Of a stretch of 64,000 nt of DNA, positions 7,901 to 22,915 are shown one piece after another. Below the pieces are notes generated by a model. It was not told the origin of the DNA, did not search any database, and saw only the letters and a list, made by a program, of their open reading frames with translations. The translations under genes were made by a program, and so were the position numbers. Origin of the DNA: Scortum barcoo (taxonomy: Eukaryota > Chordata > Actinopteri > Centrarchiformes > Terapontidae); the NCBI GenBank assembly GCA_023238725.1, contig CM041541.1, forward strand, positions 5,614,884-5,678,883, written 5' to 3'. Positions within the stretch are counted from its first letter, which is position 1, and every line of letters starts with the position of its first letter.

Positions 7901-10900
7901 GAATAAAAAATAGATGCAGAAAATGTCATTTTGTTTCAGTATTAACAGCGTTTTTTTTTTGTAGCGGGGAAGACTGTTCCAAATACCAGGAGAAGAACAA
8001 CATATATCCATATATGTCCTATACTGGTGCAATTAAAACCCATTTAATCATAATGCTTTTTGATCGCCTTTTTTTGACCTTCCCACATCTCAGACATTCT
8101 CAACTGTGCTCTCTCAACAGAAAATGTCACCGAGATTAAAACGAATATTTTTGTCACCAGCTTTGGACCAGTGTCTGACACAGAGATGGTGAGTTCATTT
8201 GCAGCAAACATCACAGATATGCAGAGAGATTGGATAAGCTGGACAAACACACACACACACACACACGTCTGCACCTCTCCAAAGCCCACCCAGTCTACTG
8301 TAGGTATTTTTAGATGGAAAAATATATTTACACTGCATGAGACTAGCACCACTGCTCCTGTTGTCCTCTGGAGGCACACTCAGGTCTTAGTTGTGTCTTT
8401 GAGGACTGGATTTTTTTTTCTTTTTTGGGTTACTTGTAAATGAGACAAAATGAATGCAGATGACTTAAACCTTTAAGATTTAATGCAATGTGGCTGGCCC
8501 ATTCCAACTTGTTCCAAATGATTCATCTCTTTATTAATCCATTCTCTAATGAACTATAAGGTTCCACCTGGATAGCAAAATGCATTAAGTCTGCTCTTTC
8601 ATCAAATCTTCTATTACACCCTTCTCTGGCACACTCTGACACAGCAGTGATCAAACTTGCCACTTTGCTATAATTGACTTGAAAAAAGTATTGACAGGGG
8701 TGCATGATTGATTAATGGAATGTGGCAAGAGACTTAAATGGTTCTGAGGTCCATAAAAGCTTATATGTCAGTCTGCTAACAGTGTCATTATTCTGTGGGA
8801 TGGAGTATTGTATTTGTTTATTGTTCATTTGTTTTTTTGAGCTCAAAGCTTGTCTGTATTTCATGCATGGGTAAATTTATGATGGATTTCTACACTGCGG
8901 CATTTGATCACCATATCTGTACGATCTTAGTGGATTTATGAGGGTGAAAAGGAGGAACTACTGTTATAGCAAGCCCAATGTGTGACCATTTTATGCTGAT
9001 TGACAATCTGTAAACTACAACGAAGAAAGCTGAATTAGCTTTTGTGTCTCAATGTGCTTATTGTCTTTGTAAATCTAGTCACAAGAACAACATTTAAAGC
9101 TCCATTAGGGGAGATCCCTTTGTGAAAGTACCAAATCATGCAAGTCTAACTTAGAAAATGATGCTGCAAAAGACTCAAGAGAGAGAAACTGCTGTCCTAC
9201 ATTACTTTAAATTCCTGTTTTGGGTGAATACACACCACAGGAAGTGATGTTTTCAAGCTTAAGAGCGAAACTGACAACCATCTCTTAAAAGTGAACACTC
9301 TGTTGAGCTGCCTATCCTTTGCCTTTGGCATCCCTACAGTGTCGTTGGGGATAAAATGATCACAGAGCAGGCAGATTGGTAAACATGAGAGCAGTGTGCA
9401 GTTTACTGACATCACATGACATGGCTTCTGGGTCCAAACAGTTACCTCTCATGACTACTTTGGGGTAAATGTGCAAAAAACTGATATTTGGTGCATTTTC
9501 CAGTACAACTCTCCGAATCTTTTCCTTTGGTCTCAGGAGTATACCATCGACGTGTTCTTCCGTCAGAGCTGGAAGGATGAGCGTCTGTGCTTCAAAGGGC
9601 CCATGGAGATGCTGCCCTTAAACAATCTGCTGGCCAGCAACATCTGGACCCCCGATACCTTCTTCCTTAACGGCAAGAAGTCTATTGCTCATAACATGAC
9701 AACGCCCAACAAACTCCTGCGACTGAAGGATGACGGCACTTTGCTTTACACTATGAGGTAGGCATGACAAAGATGTTGTGATTTATGCAGCATTCCTTTT
9801 GAAAAACACTGAATAATCGACTCGGAGTGGGTGGTTTCTTTCAGACCAAACCTAAATATAACTCTTTGGTTTCCAAGGTTGGTAGCACTTGGTCACATTT
9901 CATTCATTTCAAATATGTTGCTAGTTATAGAGAAATACACAAGAACTGGGGTCCAAGGTGCAATGTTTCTGCAGCAGTACTGAGTCTCAAAATTCTGAAG
10001 TGAATTGAGGTATATCCCATTTATGTGCCCTCCAACTTTAATTGGATGTTAGTGAAAGGCATGTTTGTAAGAGTACATAAAAATGGATAAAACAGCCTGT
10101 GAAGCTAACATCATACTCAATACAGCCTTGAAATTCAAGTGATAGAAACCCAATAGAAACACCCTCAGACTCTGGGATAATACTGTCACCCAGTGGCCAA
10201 ACAGAGGTATTTGATTTGTCCACATTACAGTGAAAGCAAAATAAACATCAAATATTGCAAAGTCTTAAAATGTTTGAATTTCTTTAGATTCTGTTTTCAG
10301 TTTTATTTTTGTTTTTTAGCTCACGTTGGAACAGTTAGTAATATAAATGCCAAGCAACGTGTCTCTTGGAATGTAGGCGTTTGGGGGGGGGGGAACTGCA
10401 GGCGGAGATCATCCATTATGAAATGCAGCCTTATTGTGAACTATAGTTTTTGGCAGTCATGTAGTGGTAAATTAAAAAAAAAAGACAGGCAGAAAGAAAG
10501 AGGCCAACAACCAGATGGTGACTGTTCAAAACTGAACCACCAGACTTTACTGTCCAGAGGAACAGAAACATCAAAAATCTTAAAAAATGTAATAAAGAAT
10601 AATAAGAAATTGAGAAATAACTTGTTTTTGTTTAGTGGAGTGGTAGTGTAACCACCAGGACCATCAGTGACTTTTGAACCACAGAATTAGAATAATGCTG
10701 TGCTTATCCTCAGGAGTTACTGTAGCTGCGGGACTTAAGAGTGACTGTATCACGGATGAGAGCACTCTGATGAACTGATATCAGTGCCACCCACAGGGAG
10801 AATAATGCTGGATGGAGGACAGATTATCCATATGCAACCGTCCTGGCATATATACATATCCAAAGATGTGTGTATTTATAGTCACGCCTTGTCGCGCGCA

Positions 10901-13900
10901 GCAAACACACACATGAACACGTGAACATGCGCTGCTGGTGTCGAGCACTAACCAGTCATAGTGACGCTGAACTTTAACCTCAAGGCTTAACAAGCATGGG
11001 ATTGTATGACTGTGTATATGTATGTGTATTCATTTCCAGATGTGTAATGTCATGGAAATCTATGCGTACATTGTAAAGATGCACACGTGTATTAAAGAGA
11101 GCTGGTGCTTCCACAATCTATAAATGGCATCACATTCCCTGCCACACTTTAGATGAAGAAGCAGTAGTCAAATTGTTACAGTAATGTGCTTGTCATTACC
11201 AGCTGAGCTTAACCACAAAGCAGCACTGCTTTTATTTCCTGCATAAACATGCAATAACACACACACACATATACTCATATGATGAAAAAAAAGGTAAGTT
11301 TGTAAGGTGTTAAAGAGGGCCCATTGCACTGAGGATCCCAACCAGAACATTAGGATTATAAAAAAGATGGCTTAATTACTCTGTCCTACAGTCAGTGATC
11401 AGCATGAGCAAAACCTCTCCAGTGTGATCAAAAAGTTTATTTTTTAGCAAAAACCTTCCAATTTCCTAATGTAACAGAGGTTATATACATTATTTACTCT
11501 GATATACAATGAACAAGCACACTCTGAATTTACACACACAAACATCCAACATAGACTACTACTCCTAAAACATGTACGGTACACAGCAGTTAGCAGAGGC
11601 ACAGGCATGCTTTCATGTAAGTGCACATTACAAACATTACATCCTCTCTCTCTTCCACATCATAAACGCTCCTTTCTCCTCTCTCCCCTTACTAAATGTG
11701 ACTGTGGCGCAACCTCATTTGAAAACCATTACTCTGAGCAGGAGCAGTCGGTTTTATAGAGCAAATTTCTATTTTTGTTTCCATGGATAATTCGTAAAGT
11801 GCCCCTTTTCACAACCCTCCACGAGCTTAATGCACATGGGCTTAATGGTGGCCTATTATAGCTGGATGCCACATAGCTTGCAACATATACAGCTGGCTGA
11901 AACTCCTATATTAACTCGGTTTGAATGTGATACACACCATTATCATTAGGAAGGGTTGAGATGCCATTGTCATTCATGCTTCTAGTGTTTCCTTGTGGCC
12001 TTCCATACAAGTGTGAATTACAATGACAGGTTGTTGTTTGATTTTCTTGTGTTTAAACACATCTGAAAGTTTTTATTTTTTTCACACCTCAGATATATTA
12101 TATAACCCCAACTCCCATGAGGCCGACTGTATGTGATACAAGTTGGGAGACTGTTAAAAATGTGCTTGTTAGTGTGAAAAGACAGATGGTGCAGCATGGT
12201 GGCTCAGTGTTTAATACAGCATAAAGCTCCTGGACTCAAAACTCAGCCCTTTCTGTTTTGTCGTGTCGCCCGAGTACTCGACTTTTCTGCAAGGTCAGGC
12301 GTATTGGAAACTTTAGATTTCCCACAGGTGCAGGTGTGAAGGCCCAGAGATGTACTGTTTTCCACTCAGTCCACACAACACAATCATGGGAAATATTCTC
12401 ATCTGCAATGGGATACATAAATTTTGACTTTAAAGGGACTGATTTTCACAGATCACAGTACAGCCCAAATTAAAAGCAACTATCTTTACAGGCATCCTTG
12501 CTAATGGGCCAAGGCCACATGAATAATTAGAACATGGTATAATAGCCAACAGCCATGTTCTCATTTATTTATCCCAAAGACACTCTTTCACTCTGCTCCA
12601 TACAAGATCCTTCAGCTGTTTTAGACACAATAATGCAATTGGATAATCCTGCACTGATGTGGAAAGCAAGCTGAGCCCCGAAACAGCCATCTCTGTAGGG
12701 ACCAGAGGTGGCCTCTTATCCCATTTTGTTATGCTTTGTTCATTTTAATGATATAACTGGGGAGACCTCCTGAAGTAAATACCATACATAACACACACAA
12801 GGCTTTTTGAAGCATAAAAAACATTACCCAAGAGGATTTTGCCACATCTTGTTGACACACTTGTCATTAAGATTATGATATAGTTCAGTGAAGGAAAAAG
12901 AGAAATGTTTTACCTTCTGTAATGTAGCAGTTTCTCATACGCCTGAATAGTTAAAGCAGAAAAAAAGCCCATGCTCAACAAATCTTTAATGTGCCAAACA
13001 CATGTTTGTGCACTTGTTTCCACACAACTTAATTTTCCTTCATCCAGCCCATTAAGTTCAGTGAATCCTCATCATCATGTCGTTGTATTACTGTTTATCA
13101 TCATATAATGAGCAAGAATACCCACAGGGACTTGATTCAATCTAGGGCAATAGCTAAAGAAACGAAACAAAAAAAGAATACTCATGACGTGAGCATGCTC
13201 AGTTTGTATGCTTGTTTTACTTGGTCTTGCGGTTCTTTCAGGACAGTAACGGGCAGCTAAAATGATAACAGCATGTCTTAAACAACTGTAAAAGACTGGC
13301 AGAAAATTTGATTAGAGAATCCAGTGTTGTTTACGGGAATGCTTCAAAAAGACTGAGTGAAAAGCAGAGGGATGTCCGTCTTGACTCCTTACTGATTTGA
13401 ATTATGTTAATTAGGAGCAAGAGAGAGTGTATTATTCATATTTTAAATTATCTGGACTGACAGGTGACAGGCTGTTGGCACAACAGAAAAGGAAAAGCAC
13501 TCATAATAAGGTAATTCAGCAAAACATTAGCTTCCTTATCCTCTCTGAGGAGACAAGAAACATGTTGTGACCACTAGGTGGCAGTATTGTCACTTTAATC
13601 CCAGTGATGCAGCGAGACAGGGAAATGCTGCACTTGCAAGAGTCATGCATTAAACTGTACTGTCACTTATTTTTGAATGGTTAACGGTTATTATTGCAGA
13701 AAAGTACAGCTGTGACATTTCTTATCTAAACTCATCTAAATTAGAAACAAGATGATCATTTATCCTGTTGCCCACCATAACACTATGTTAATGGATCTAT
13801 TGTATGTGTTTTGCTTTAGACTGACCATATCAGCAGAATGCCCCATGCAGTTGGAGGATTTCCCCATGGATGCACACGCCTGCCCTCTCAAGTTTGGCAG

Positions 13901-16900
13901 CTGTGAGTAAAATCCCAGCTGTTGACTTTTATGTTTGACTTGTTCTTCTGCTTTATACTAATCCCAGCCATTATGATGTACAATGGTGAGATACAGCCCC
14001 GTGGAATAAAGTTAGGCAAAAGTTTAATCTAAATTTAGAGAACAATGAAGAATCTTTTTAGACAGATTTGTGTAATTGACAGGATGCTGCTGCAGAGCGT
14101 CAGTCATTAGCTACTGGAGATTGCTGACTTTGCTTTCCTGACATTAAATTTATGACAATAAAGTTCACTTGGGTGAGGCTATGAAACTTTTAGTGAAAGT
14201 GACAACAATTATGGTGTCATAAAATGATAATTATAACAGTGGCACAAAAGAAGTAACGTCAACATGTACATCAAAGAGCAAGTTATATATTTTAGAGAGA
14301 TTTTCCTAACAACATTTGCTAACATTAGCTACCAGTTCAAGTAAGCTCTGGCAACAAAACCTAGAGTCACTGCGAAAAGAGAGGAGAAGAATACTGTATG
14401 TTCCCCAACACTTAATTAGGCCAATCATCGGAAGGGTTTTCCCCAAAGGCCTTCTTAACAGGACAACTTATCTGTGTATCCTACCAGTGAGGACATGTAT
14501 AGAAACCTGAGTGGCCTTGGGGATATTTAAAGGCTGATCTGACTGACTGCCATAACTCGGGAGCCTCTTGGGCTAAAAGGATGAGGCTCTTATCCCCAGA
14601 TTTTTGTGAGACGCAGTCCACCCACACTCACTGTGTAAGTGAGGCACATTCAACTGCAATCCAATTACAGCGTAAAGAGCTGCTGGGCCTTCCCAGGCAA
14701 ACTCCAACCTAATCGTCCCTGCAATGCCCTGCAGGTTAGAGGTGTAAGTGTATAATAAGAATACTGTGCCGGTAGCAACACTGCATTTGCACATAGGTGA
14801 AGTGTCCCAATAAAGAGAATATCTTTCCTTTCATTGTCTCTTGTTGTAGCACCGAGACTAACAGTGACCTCTCCATCTGACCTGACCACCTCCTGATTGA
14901 GCCTTTGTCCTCAGGTGGCATGAAGCCGCACATGCTAAATTTCCACATCAGCAAAAATGGTCATTACTACAACATGATGATGCAGTTAAACCTGCAGAGC
15001 AGAAAGGAATAAAAAAGACTGCCACCCCTTTTCTTAAAATAAACAAAATGGTGCCTCACACAAACATTGTTTTAGTGCTGTAATCTGTGACAACACTGAA
15101 CAATATTTTGACTGTATCCACTGTTTACTATTGTCGTCAGCGGGGGATGAAACATCCGGTGTAATGAAAAATGGACAAAATTAATCTCCCACCTAAAAAG
15201 AATAAAAAGCCACCAAATCTCTCCATCCCCTCCTTTTCTTTTTTAGAATGTCATGATTTGATAATTCAGCTCAAACTCAGAGAGAAGTGACTAGAGAGAG
15301 AGTAAGCAGTAATTAAAGGGTTAAAGGGTTCGGCAAACCACTTTTAGTTTTGAAGAGTAAAAAACTGAAAGCATTACAAAGATGTCAGTTTATCAAAATA
15401 GATATTTTAAAATTCTTTCATTGATTTTAATTGCTTTATCTTGCCATTAAAGCACAAGGGCCTGTTCTAAAATTGGTCCAGGTAAAGAGCAACTAATCCC
15501 TTATTCTGGCCTACAGTACGTGCGTCCTCATTTAGTTTTTGGTCATCAGTCATACACCTCTCAATACACTGAGGAGTTAGATAACATTTGGTTAATGGTG
15601 AGTCCAGTGATATGAATTTAATTCAAGCAATCCTTTTTATGAAAACACACCAAATTGCAGGTAACAGTGCTCCATTTTCTTATTTTACCAAACATCTTTG
15701 GGAGTTAGGAATATTTGAAAACAGGTTTGATTTAATCTGAACCACAGTGTGCAGTGACTAACAAATTTACAGAGGCACTGTATTGAGTGTCGATATGGTT
15801 GGCACAGCAGACACAAAAGCTGTAAAACTCTGCGATGAACAGTCTGGGAAACCATGACAACTGTGAAGCTCACATCAAATCTGCATCAGCAAAGGTCCAC
15901 AGGTTGAAGACAGCCTATGTAGACAGAAGAAAAGTCGCTAAAGAAATGTACTTTCTCTGAAATTTCAACATGATTACCATAATCAACACAGACAGAAAAG
16001 ACCAGCCATTTGGAACTTGATGATGATGGTGTGAGGTGCACAAAACCTGACCATCTGAGCAGTGAGACAACAATGAAATATAGACCCATGAGTCATCTCC
16101 TCAGCCTGTCTTGCCTTTAACCTATGTAGCAGTGAATCATTTGATGATTGCTCTCCCTCTTGAACCCTTTCATATTCTAAGATGCTCTTTGAATGTCTGA
16201 ATTGCTCTTATAAATAAATGTGAGCCCTTTCAAAAACAGCAGGAGGAAGTCCTCCTGCAATGCCTGTCTCAAGTTTTCCTCTTTGACGGCAATCTAAAAT
16301 CAGTTCAGGAGGATCAAATGGAGGGCTGAGCCTAAAGCCAAAGGATGGTCCAGATTCTTGTTGGATACATCATGTACACAAACTCTAAATTCATCTCCAT
16401 CCTGCAGAAAAAGTTGGCCGTCTCAAAATTATCATTACCATAAAAATGAAGATGTGGAAAAAAAGAAACAGCATTATTCTTGTTTTTCAGTTAAGAGCTA
16501 CTTAGCTCTACTACTAATATAAAAATATAATAATATAAAAATTATTTCACTTTAACTGTTAGCTTACATACTAAACCGTAAGTTTCACTTTTAACATTAT
16601 GTAAGAGAAAAGGCTTTTAGGATGAGGCTGAACTGATGTGTTTGAGGAATGTTCCTCTCCAGATTCAATAAGAAAATGGACTGACTGAATGGCAAATGAC
16701 ACGTCGGATGCAGAATTTTGTTTAACACAACCCCACAAACTAATGGAACTAAAGGAACTTAATGAATGACCTTGGAAAGGTCAGTCACCACAGTAGGTAG
16801 CAAATTATCTAGCCAGACATGCAAACATTTGCAGCAACTGAACACAGCACATTATTACTACTCTGTAGTCCTCTGCATGTACTTTCTTGAATATTTCAGA

Positions 16901-19900
16901 CAGTTTCACTCAGTGTGCAGAGCTACTGTATAGTGAGTGATGAGTTTGGCTGTAGCTGTAGCTCCCTTAGCCTCTAACACAAGACGGGAGCAGCAAAGCA
17001 TTAAGCGTGAACTGTTGAAAAGTTGGCACAGGTGCACCGTCTTGCCTGCCAAAGCCTTTAGCTCTTTCTTTGCGTAATGAAATTCACCAATAATCCCTTA
17101 TTTCAATCTAACTACCCTCCAATTAAGGTCCTGACCTTTGGTCTGACAGTTCCCAAATTTAAACACTACATGCATTGTACACCAGTATCTAGCTGCCAAG
17201 AGAGCACCCAGAGTGGAAATACTCAAGTTAAGATGTCAGTCGTTGAACAGAAATAAACATTGCCAACCCTGTTACACAAGGCCAAGCCAAGGGTTTAATT
17301 AGTGTTAACACTGAGTAAGAGAACTTGTAAACATTAGAATGTTTTAATGCGTAGATAATTTATCTACACATCTAATGCAAATAATTGTTTACTCCATACC
17401 TCCATAAATAAGACAACAGCACATTTGGCTGTCCTTGGTTTCAGCATGATTAATCCAAATTGTAGACGGCACTACAGTAAACCATGCTTTTTTTCTTCAT
17501 CTTTCTTTTTTTAAGGCTCAGCAAGTCATGGATGAAGAAATTGAAGCTACTTTCTATCCCCAATATTAAATTGTAGCCTTTAAAGAACATCAAAATAAAA
17601 AATACATTTAAAATTAAATTGAGTGTCTACTGTAAGTGGGCTGATGCGGCCCTGCTCTCATTATTTTTCCTCTCTGCAGATCATTTCTTTTCCCAATTTC
17701 CCCCTTCACCTGTTTTTTTCAATGTTTTTCTGAATCTCATGTAAGTTGCCATGATCATAAAAAGCTTTTTAGTGCCTCGAAGGTAGTCCTTTTTTTGTAT
17801 CTGTGCCTGTTCTCCTGGAAAATACATTAATCAATCTAAGGACGATTTTGAAACGGTCACAATCACAAGAGTAAATAAATTACATAAATGATCATATTTT
17901 GTAATAAATAGCGCAAGAACAGATTGAATCTCAAGTTGGACTGTGGCAGATAAAGACGTCAAACTTGGCGGAGATTCTCTCCCTGTGAGGTGTAATTTTC
18001 ATCTTCCCATATTTCAGCCTTCACTCTGGGGCAGATGATGTATCGATGTCCAGTGTCTGTGCAGGATTTAACATGAATAAATGAAATAGCCGGCGAGGCT
18101 TCAGAGTTTGTGCGCTCTGTTTTTCATCACAAGTGTGATGCAACACATTATGGTTAATCTGACTCAGTCTGGTTCCTGCTGACAGGGGGGCTCACCTCTG
18201 ACCCAGAAGTGTGGTTTAAACAAAAATACACTCAAATATCCACCCACACACACACACATACAGGCATGCAAGCATTCTGTTTTTGGCCTTGAGCCTGCAG
18301 TCTAATCAAAAAGTGCTAGACAGACTCTGCAGCAGCACTCACTCAAATACCCACACAGGCAGGACAGTGATACATAATGTGAGCGTTGAAACGAAATGTA
18401 ATATGTCACTAATCTACTGTGGTTTGGAGCCTTTAACTTGCATTTTGGATGCTGGTTTATTAAAAGTGAACATGTTAAATTCTAAATTCACAAGCCAATG
18501 TTAAATCATCATTCTCTTCCTCTCTCTCTCAGATGCCTATCCGGTGTCAGAGGTGGTGTACACTTGGACTCAGGGGGCTGCTAAGTCTGTGTCGGTGGCA
18601 GAGGACGGCTCCAGGCTCAACCAGTACCATCTTATTGGGCAAACCGCCGGCACAGAGGACATTCATACAAGCAGAGGTGATTGTATGTGTAGATAAAGAG
18701 CATACTTTGACAGAACAGAAATGCACATCTGTAGCTAATTCAGGCACAGAAAGGACACAGAAATGCTACTGTAATAATGGTAGTAGCAGTAGCAATAGCA
18801 GTCGTAGTACTGTAAGTGTGGGAGGATTAGTAAAATAAGTTGTAGCAGTAATGAAAGTAGTAGGAGTGGTACAAGTTAATCCCAAAGGATGAAAATCTAT
18901 TGACTGAAAAAGCACAAAGAAAGAGGTAACATGTCCCTGTGAAAGACTTAGAACCCTAACAGACATGGACAAATATAGTTTGTTCCTGTGGACTGCGTTG
19001 AATGCATAAAGCCATCACTAATGCCCCTTTTCCACTAGTACCCTACTCGGCTTCGCCTCGACTCGACTCGACTCAGTTTCGGTCGTTTTCCATTATTTAA
19101 CGACTCCAGCGGACGTCATTTGTTATGCGACACAAACACGAAACGACTACGGAGCAATGGAGGCCACCAGACAAAGAAATGTCTGCACCTCGTCGTTGCT
19201 CCGCGGGGTTGATTTCTGTGCAGCCATCTCTGATCGTGTTCGTTGTTGTTATTGCGTTTTAAAAATGGCGCGATTGACTCTTACGAATGAGTCGCTCTCC
19301 CGACGCATCTAGTGACGTCAGGCCCTGGCCAATCAGTGGCCTGTCGTCTGCCGACGTCACATTTTCGGCTCACGACTCAGCTCGCTTGGAACCCCGGCCG
19401 AGTAGGTATTTTACTGAAAGTACCTGGTACCAGGTACTAACACGTAATGGAAACACGTATAAACCGAGGAAGTCGAGCCGAAATGAAAGTAGGTACTAGT
19501 GGAAAAGGGGCATAAGTTTGTGTGTAAAGTCCTTCTGGAGTTCCTCGTAACTACTTGTAGTCAAACCAGTAATTTACTAATTGTTGTCCCATTTAAAGAC
19601 TAAAGGGGCCTCAGGCACGATCGAGAAGTAGGAAAGTAATGAGAGGCTAATGGCATTGTTGGTTTTGGCTTTTTGTGGGGTTTGGGGGGTCAGGATAGAT
19701 AAAGAAATACATTATGTGATGTTAATGTTAAAACCACACACACACATACAGCAGTGGGATCACATTGCATGTTTAAACATCGTACACAGCACTGAGTTTC
19801 ACTGAGTTTGTTTTCCCTCTGACTCACTCATTAGATCGCTTTCCGTGCAGCATGCCTCCAGTCATCTTACTAACAGCATTTTCAGATAGGTTCCTCCCTG

Positions 19901-22858
19901 CAAGTAATGGACTTACAAGGCAAAGATGGAGTCACAACAGATTCATGTTAATTTAAAAAAGACTGACTCATCTACTGCACAACAGGCCCCTGTTTGTTGT
20001 TTAAAAGCTATCATTTTTTCATTAAATGAAGGAACCTCAAGCAGAAAGATCCAGACGCTGCCAAAAGGGTAGCAAAAGTGCAACACTTTTAACCCTCGCT
20101 TTACTCATTCACATCTTTTCTTTGCCTTTCTTGTGCACCCTTTTCATGAGTAATTATATGTACAGTATTCGCTGCATGGTAAGTGTAATACTAAATAACG
20201 TGATGTAACTAATTCTAGATTAGAAAAGATAAACGCTGCGAGGAGAGATGGGCGTGCGAGGCCGAGAGTAAATGTGGGAAACATTATCAGGAGATCAGAG
20301 TCAATGAGTGGAGGCTCGTGGAGGAGAGTAGCCTATCCCTCACACAACCAGCTGTCTACAGGCCTGGGCAGCCCTGTCAAACAACACTTATCCCCACATG
20401 AGCCCAGGCACGCACACACACAAACGCACACACAGAGCTAGAGAGACCTGAGACCTAGGGTTAATCCCCCCCATCCAACCACCCATCAGCTTTTGCATAA
20501 GAAGATGACATCACAGATCAGTGAGGGATTGGTTGGTCGGCTGTCCCTGAGTGTATCTGTGTGTTTGTGGGTATGTGGTCTTGGACGTTTATCTTAGCAA
20601 ATGTTCCCACAATAATGGTAATGGTAACAAATTTAGGATTTAGCCTGGTTAATTCCAGGTTGTATCTCAGCTATAGGTCAGGGCTGTTAAGGTGAGCATT
20701 ACATAAGGAGGAAATAGTTTGACTTAGAATTTAAATAAAATATTCACAAAGATAGAAAAAGAAATGTGTGTGTGTGTGTGTCTGTTTGTATGTTGGGATT
20801 GGACAGCCTCACTATGACACGAGGCTGGGGTGGGGTGGGGGTGGGGGCGTTGAAAGGCATCTGCTTAATACTCTTATGTAAAACGGAACTGTAATACACT
20901 TCCCTCCAGTTTCTAGTAGAATCATTATTAAAAGTGTGTTTTTTTTTTTTTTTTTAATTTATTCATGCACCATAACTGAAACCTTTGCTTTTGCTGGCTC
21001 AGTGGTTTAAGCAAAGGGTTAAAGGGTTAATTGGTTTAGGGGCTGCACTGCTGCCTGACTGGTGGGGCAAAGGACTGGTTCTATGGCTGGATGGTTGATT
21101 GGAGGGCATGTTTTTAAGTTAGCTGACTCATAAAAAGTTGTCTGAAAGGCTGAATGTCTGGTTGATAAAAATGATGAGGATGATTAAGTTAACGATAATT
21201 TTTTAAACTATTGAATTCTGCAGTCCCGGGTTACTATGAGTAAATTTAACTAAACTAGGCAGACCAAATATCTGTATATGTAATATGTGTACGGTCAAAA
21301 CGCACCCATAAATACAGCGCAGAAGTCTGAGGCAGCGTTAACTTAAAACAATTAGTAAAAGAAGTTTAGGTGTGACCCCACAACACTGACTTAAAGATGA
21401 AGCTACACTGATACAATGAAAAATGGCAAAATGCTAACAAAATCTGAGTTGTGGGGAGCCGTCTTTACAACACAAAACTGTAAAATTAAATGTTTTTTAT
21501 AAATTAGTGTTATAGGACATTCATGTGGTATATACTGTAAATCAAAGCTGCCATATAAACAAACAGAGGTATGTTTAGATTGAGTCAGCAAAACTGATGT
21601 GCATATTTTACTTCCTAGACATACCTCTTCTTCATAAAGCAATTTATAATTTTTAAAGCCTATCTTAAATCGTACACGCTAGCTAGCCATATTTTCTTCT
21701 TGCACATGATACAAACAAAACAGAGGCCCACATGCAGAAACATGGCTCCAACCACTACTGGAGTAGATGAAATGTGCTCAGAATATTCTCCATCTCTTTG
21801 GCATCAGCATCGTTTTTGTTTTTCTTGTCCAGTACCACTGAGAAATTTACCCAGCTGCTCAAAGACTTTTAAACAGACTAGTGTATTGCAGTAAACAAAA
21901 AAATCAAAATGAATTTTCCAAAACTCACAACAAACCCAAACAACACTGTATTGATAGTGCTGTTATGGTAATGATGGCATACCCAGCACAAAATAAATTT
22001 CAGTATGAGCTGATAATAATCAATTTATTGTCTAATTATGCCATATTTTCGTATCATTCAGCCAGTTCTAGCCTCCTATTTGATGACAAGAACTACTCCT
22101 TCCTTCTCATATGGGTTATCAGGCAAAAACCAGGCTTAACCTGCATTTTAACCTATTTTTTGTAGAAATACTTAATTTATTGATTATTTACGCACATGTA
22201 ATGAGTAGTCATGGCTGTTTTATACTCATTTATATGTCTGCACTTTACTTGACATTGCCCTGAATCATCAAGCCATCTGGTGTTTAGACTATTACTAAGA
22301 AAATGCTAAATATTATCTGTGAATTCCATTTAGCTGAAGGACTAAAGGCAGGAAATCATCATTCATGCAGCTCAAAGCTTCTGTCTGGAAACCGTCCAAA
22401 TCAGTGGTGGAGATTGCTGATTTGAGCTCAGGGGTCACATTCAGTCCAGTAGGTTAATTTACTTCCTGTTTGACTCTCTTGCTAATAACTTCCACAGACC
22501 AAATATGACGCTTTCAGAAACACATGTTAACATGCTTTAAATGGAGTATTACTATCTTGGATGTAGTTGACAAGTGTAGTCATGGATGTGAAAATAAATT
22601 CCACTTTTGTGTTTTCGACCTACGTGTAGTTCACAAACTTTTATTACTTTAGCAACAACCTCTCATAGTTCTTTGTACTGTGACATGACCTACCTGATAT
22701 CTTAGTATGTACAAGTCTGAAGAGCCTGAATAAAGCTCTGCCTTTCAAGTAGTGTAACACATTTCAAGGGTATCTGGTAGAAGAAAATGCCTAGAAGTCA
22801 ACCATGGCAGACCTGCTTTAGTCCAACATGGCAATGCATAATCAAATATTATCAAAGT

Positions 22859-22915
<57 letters not shown>

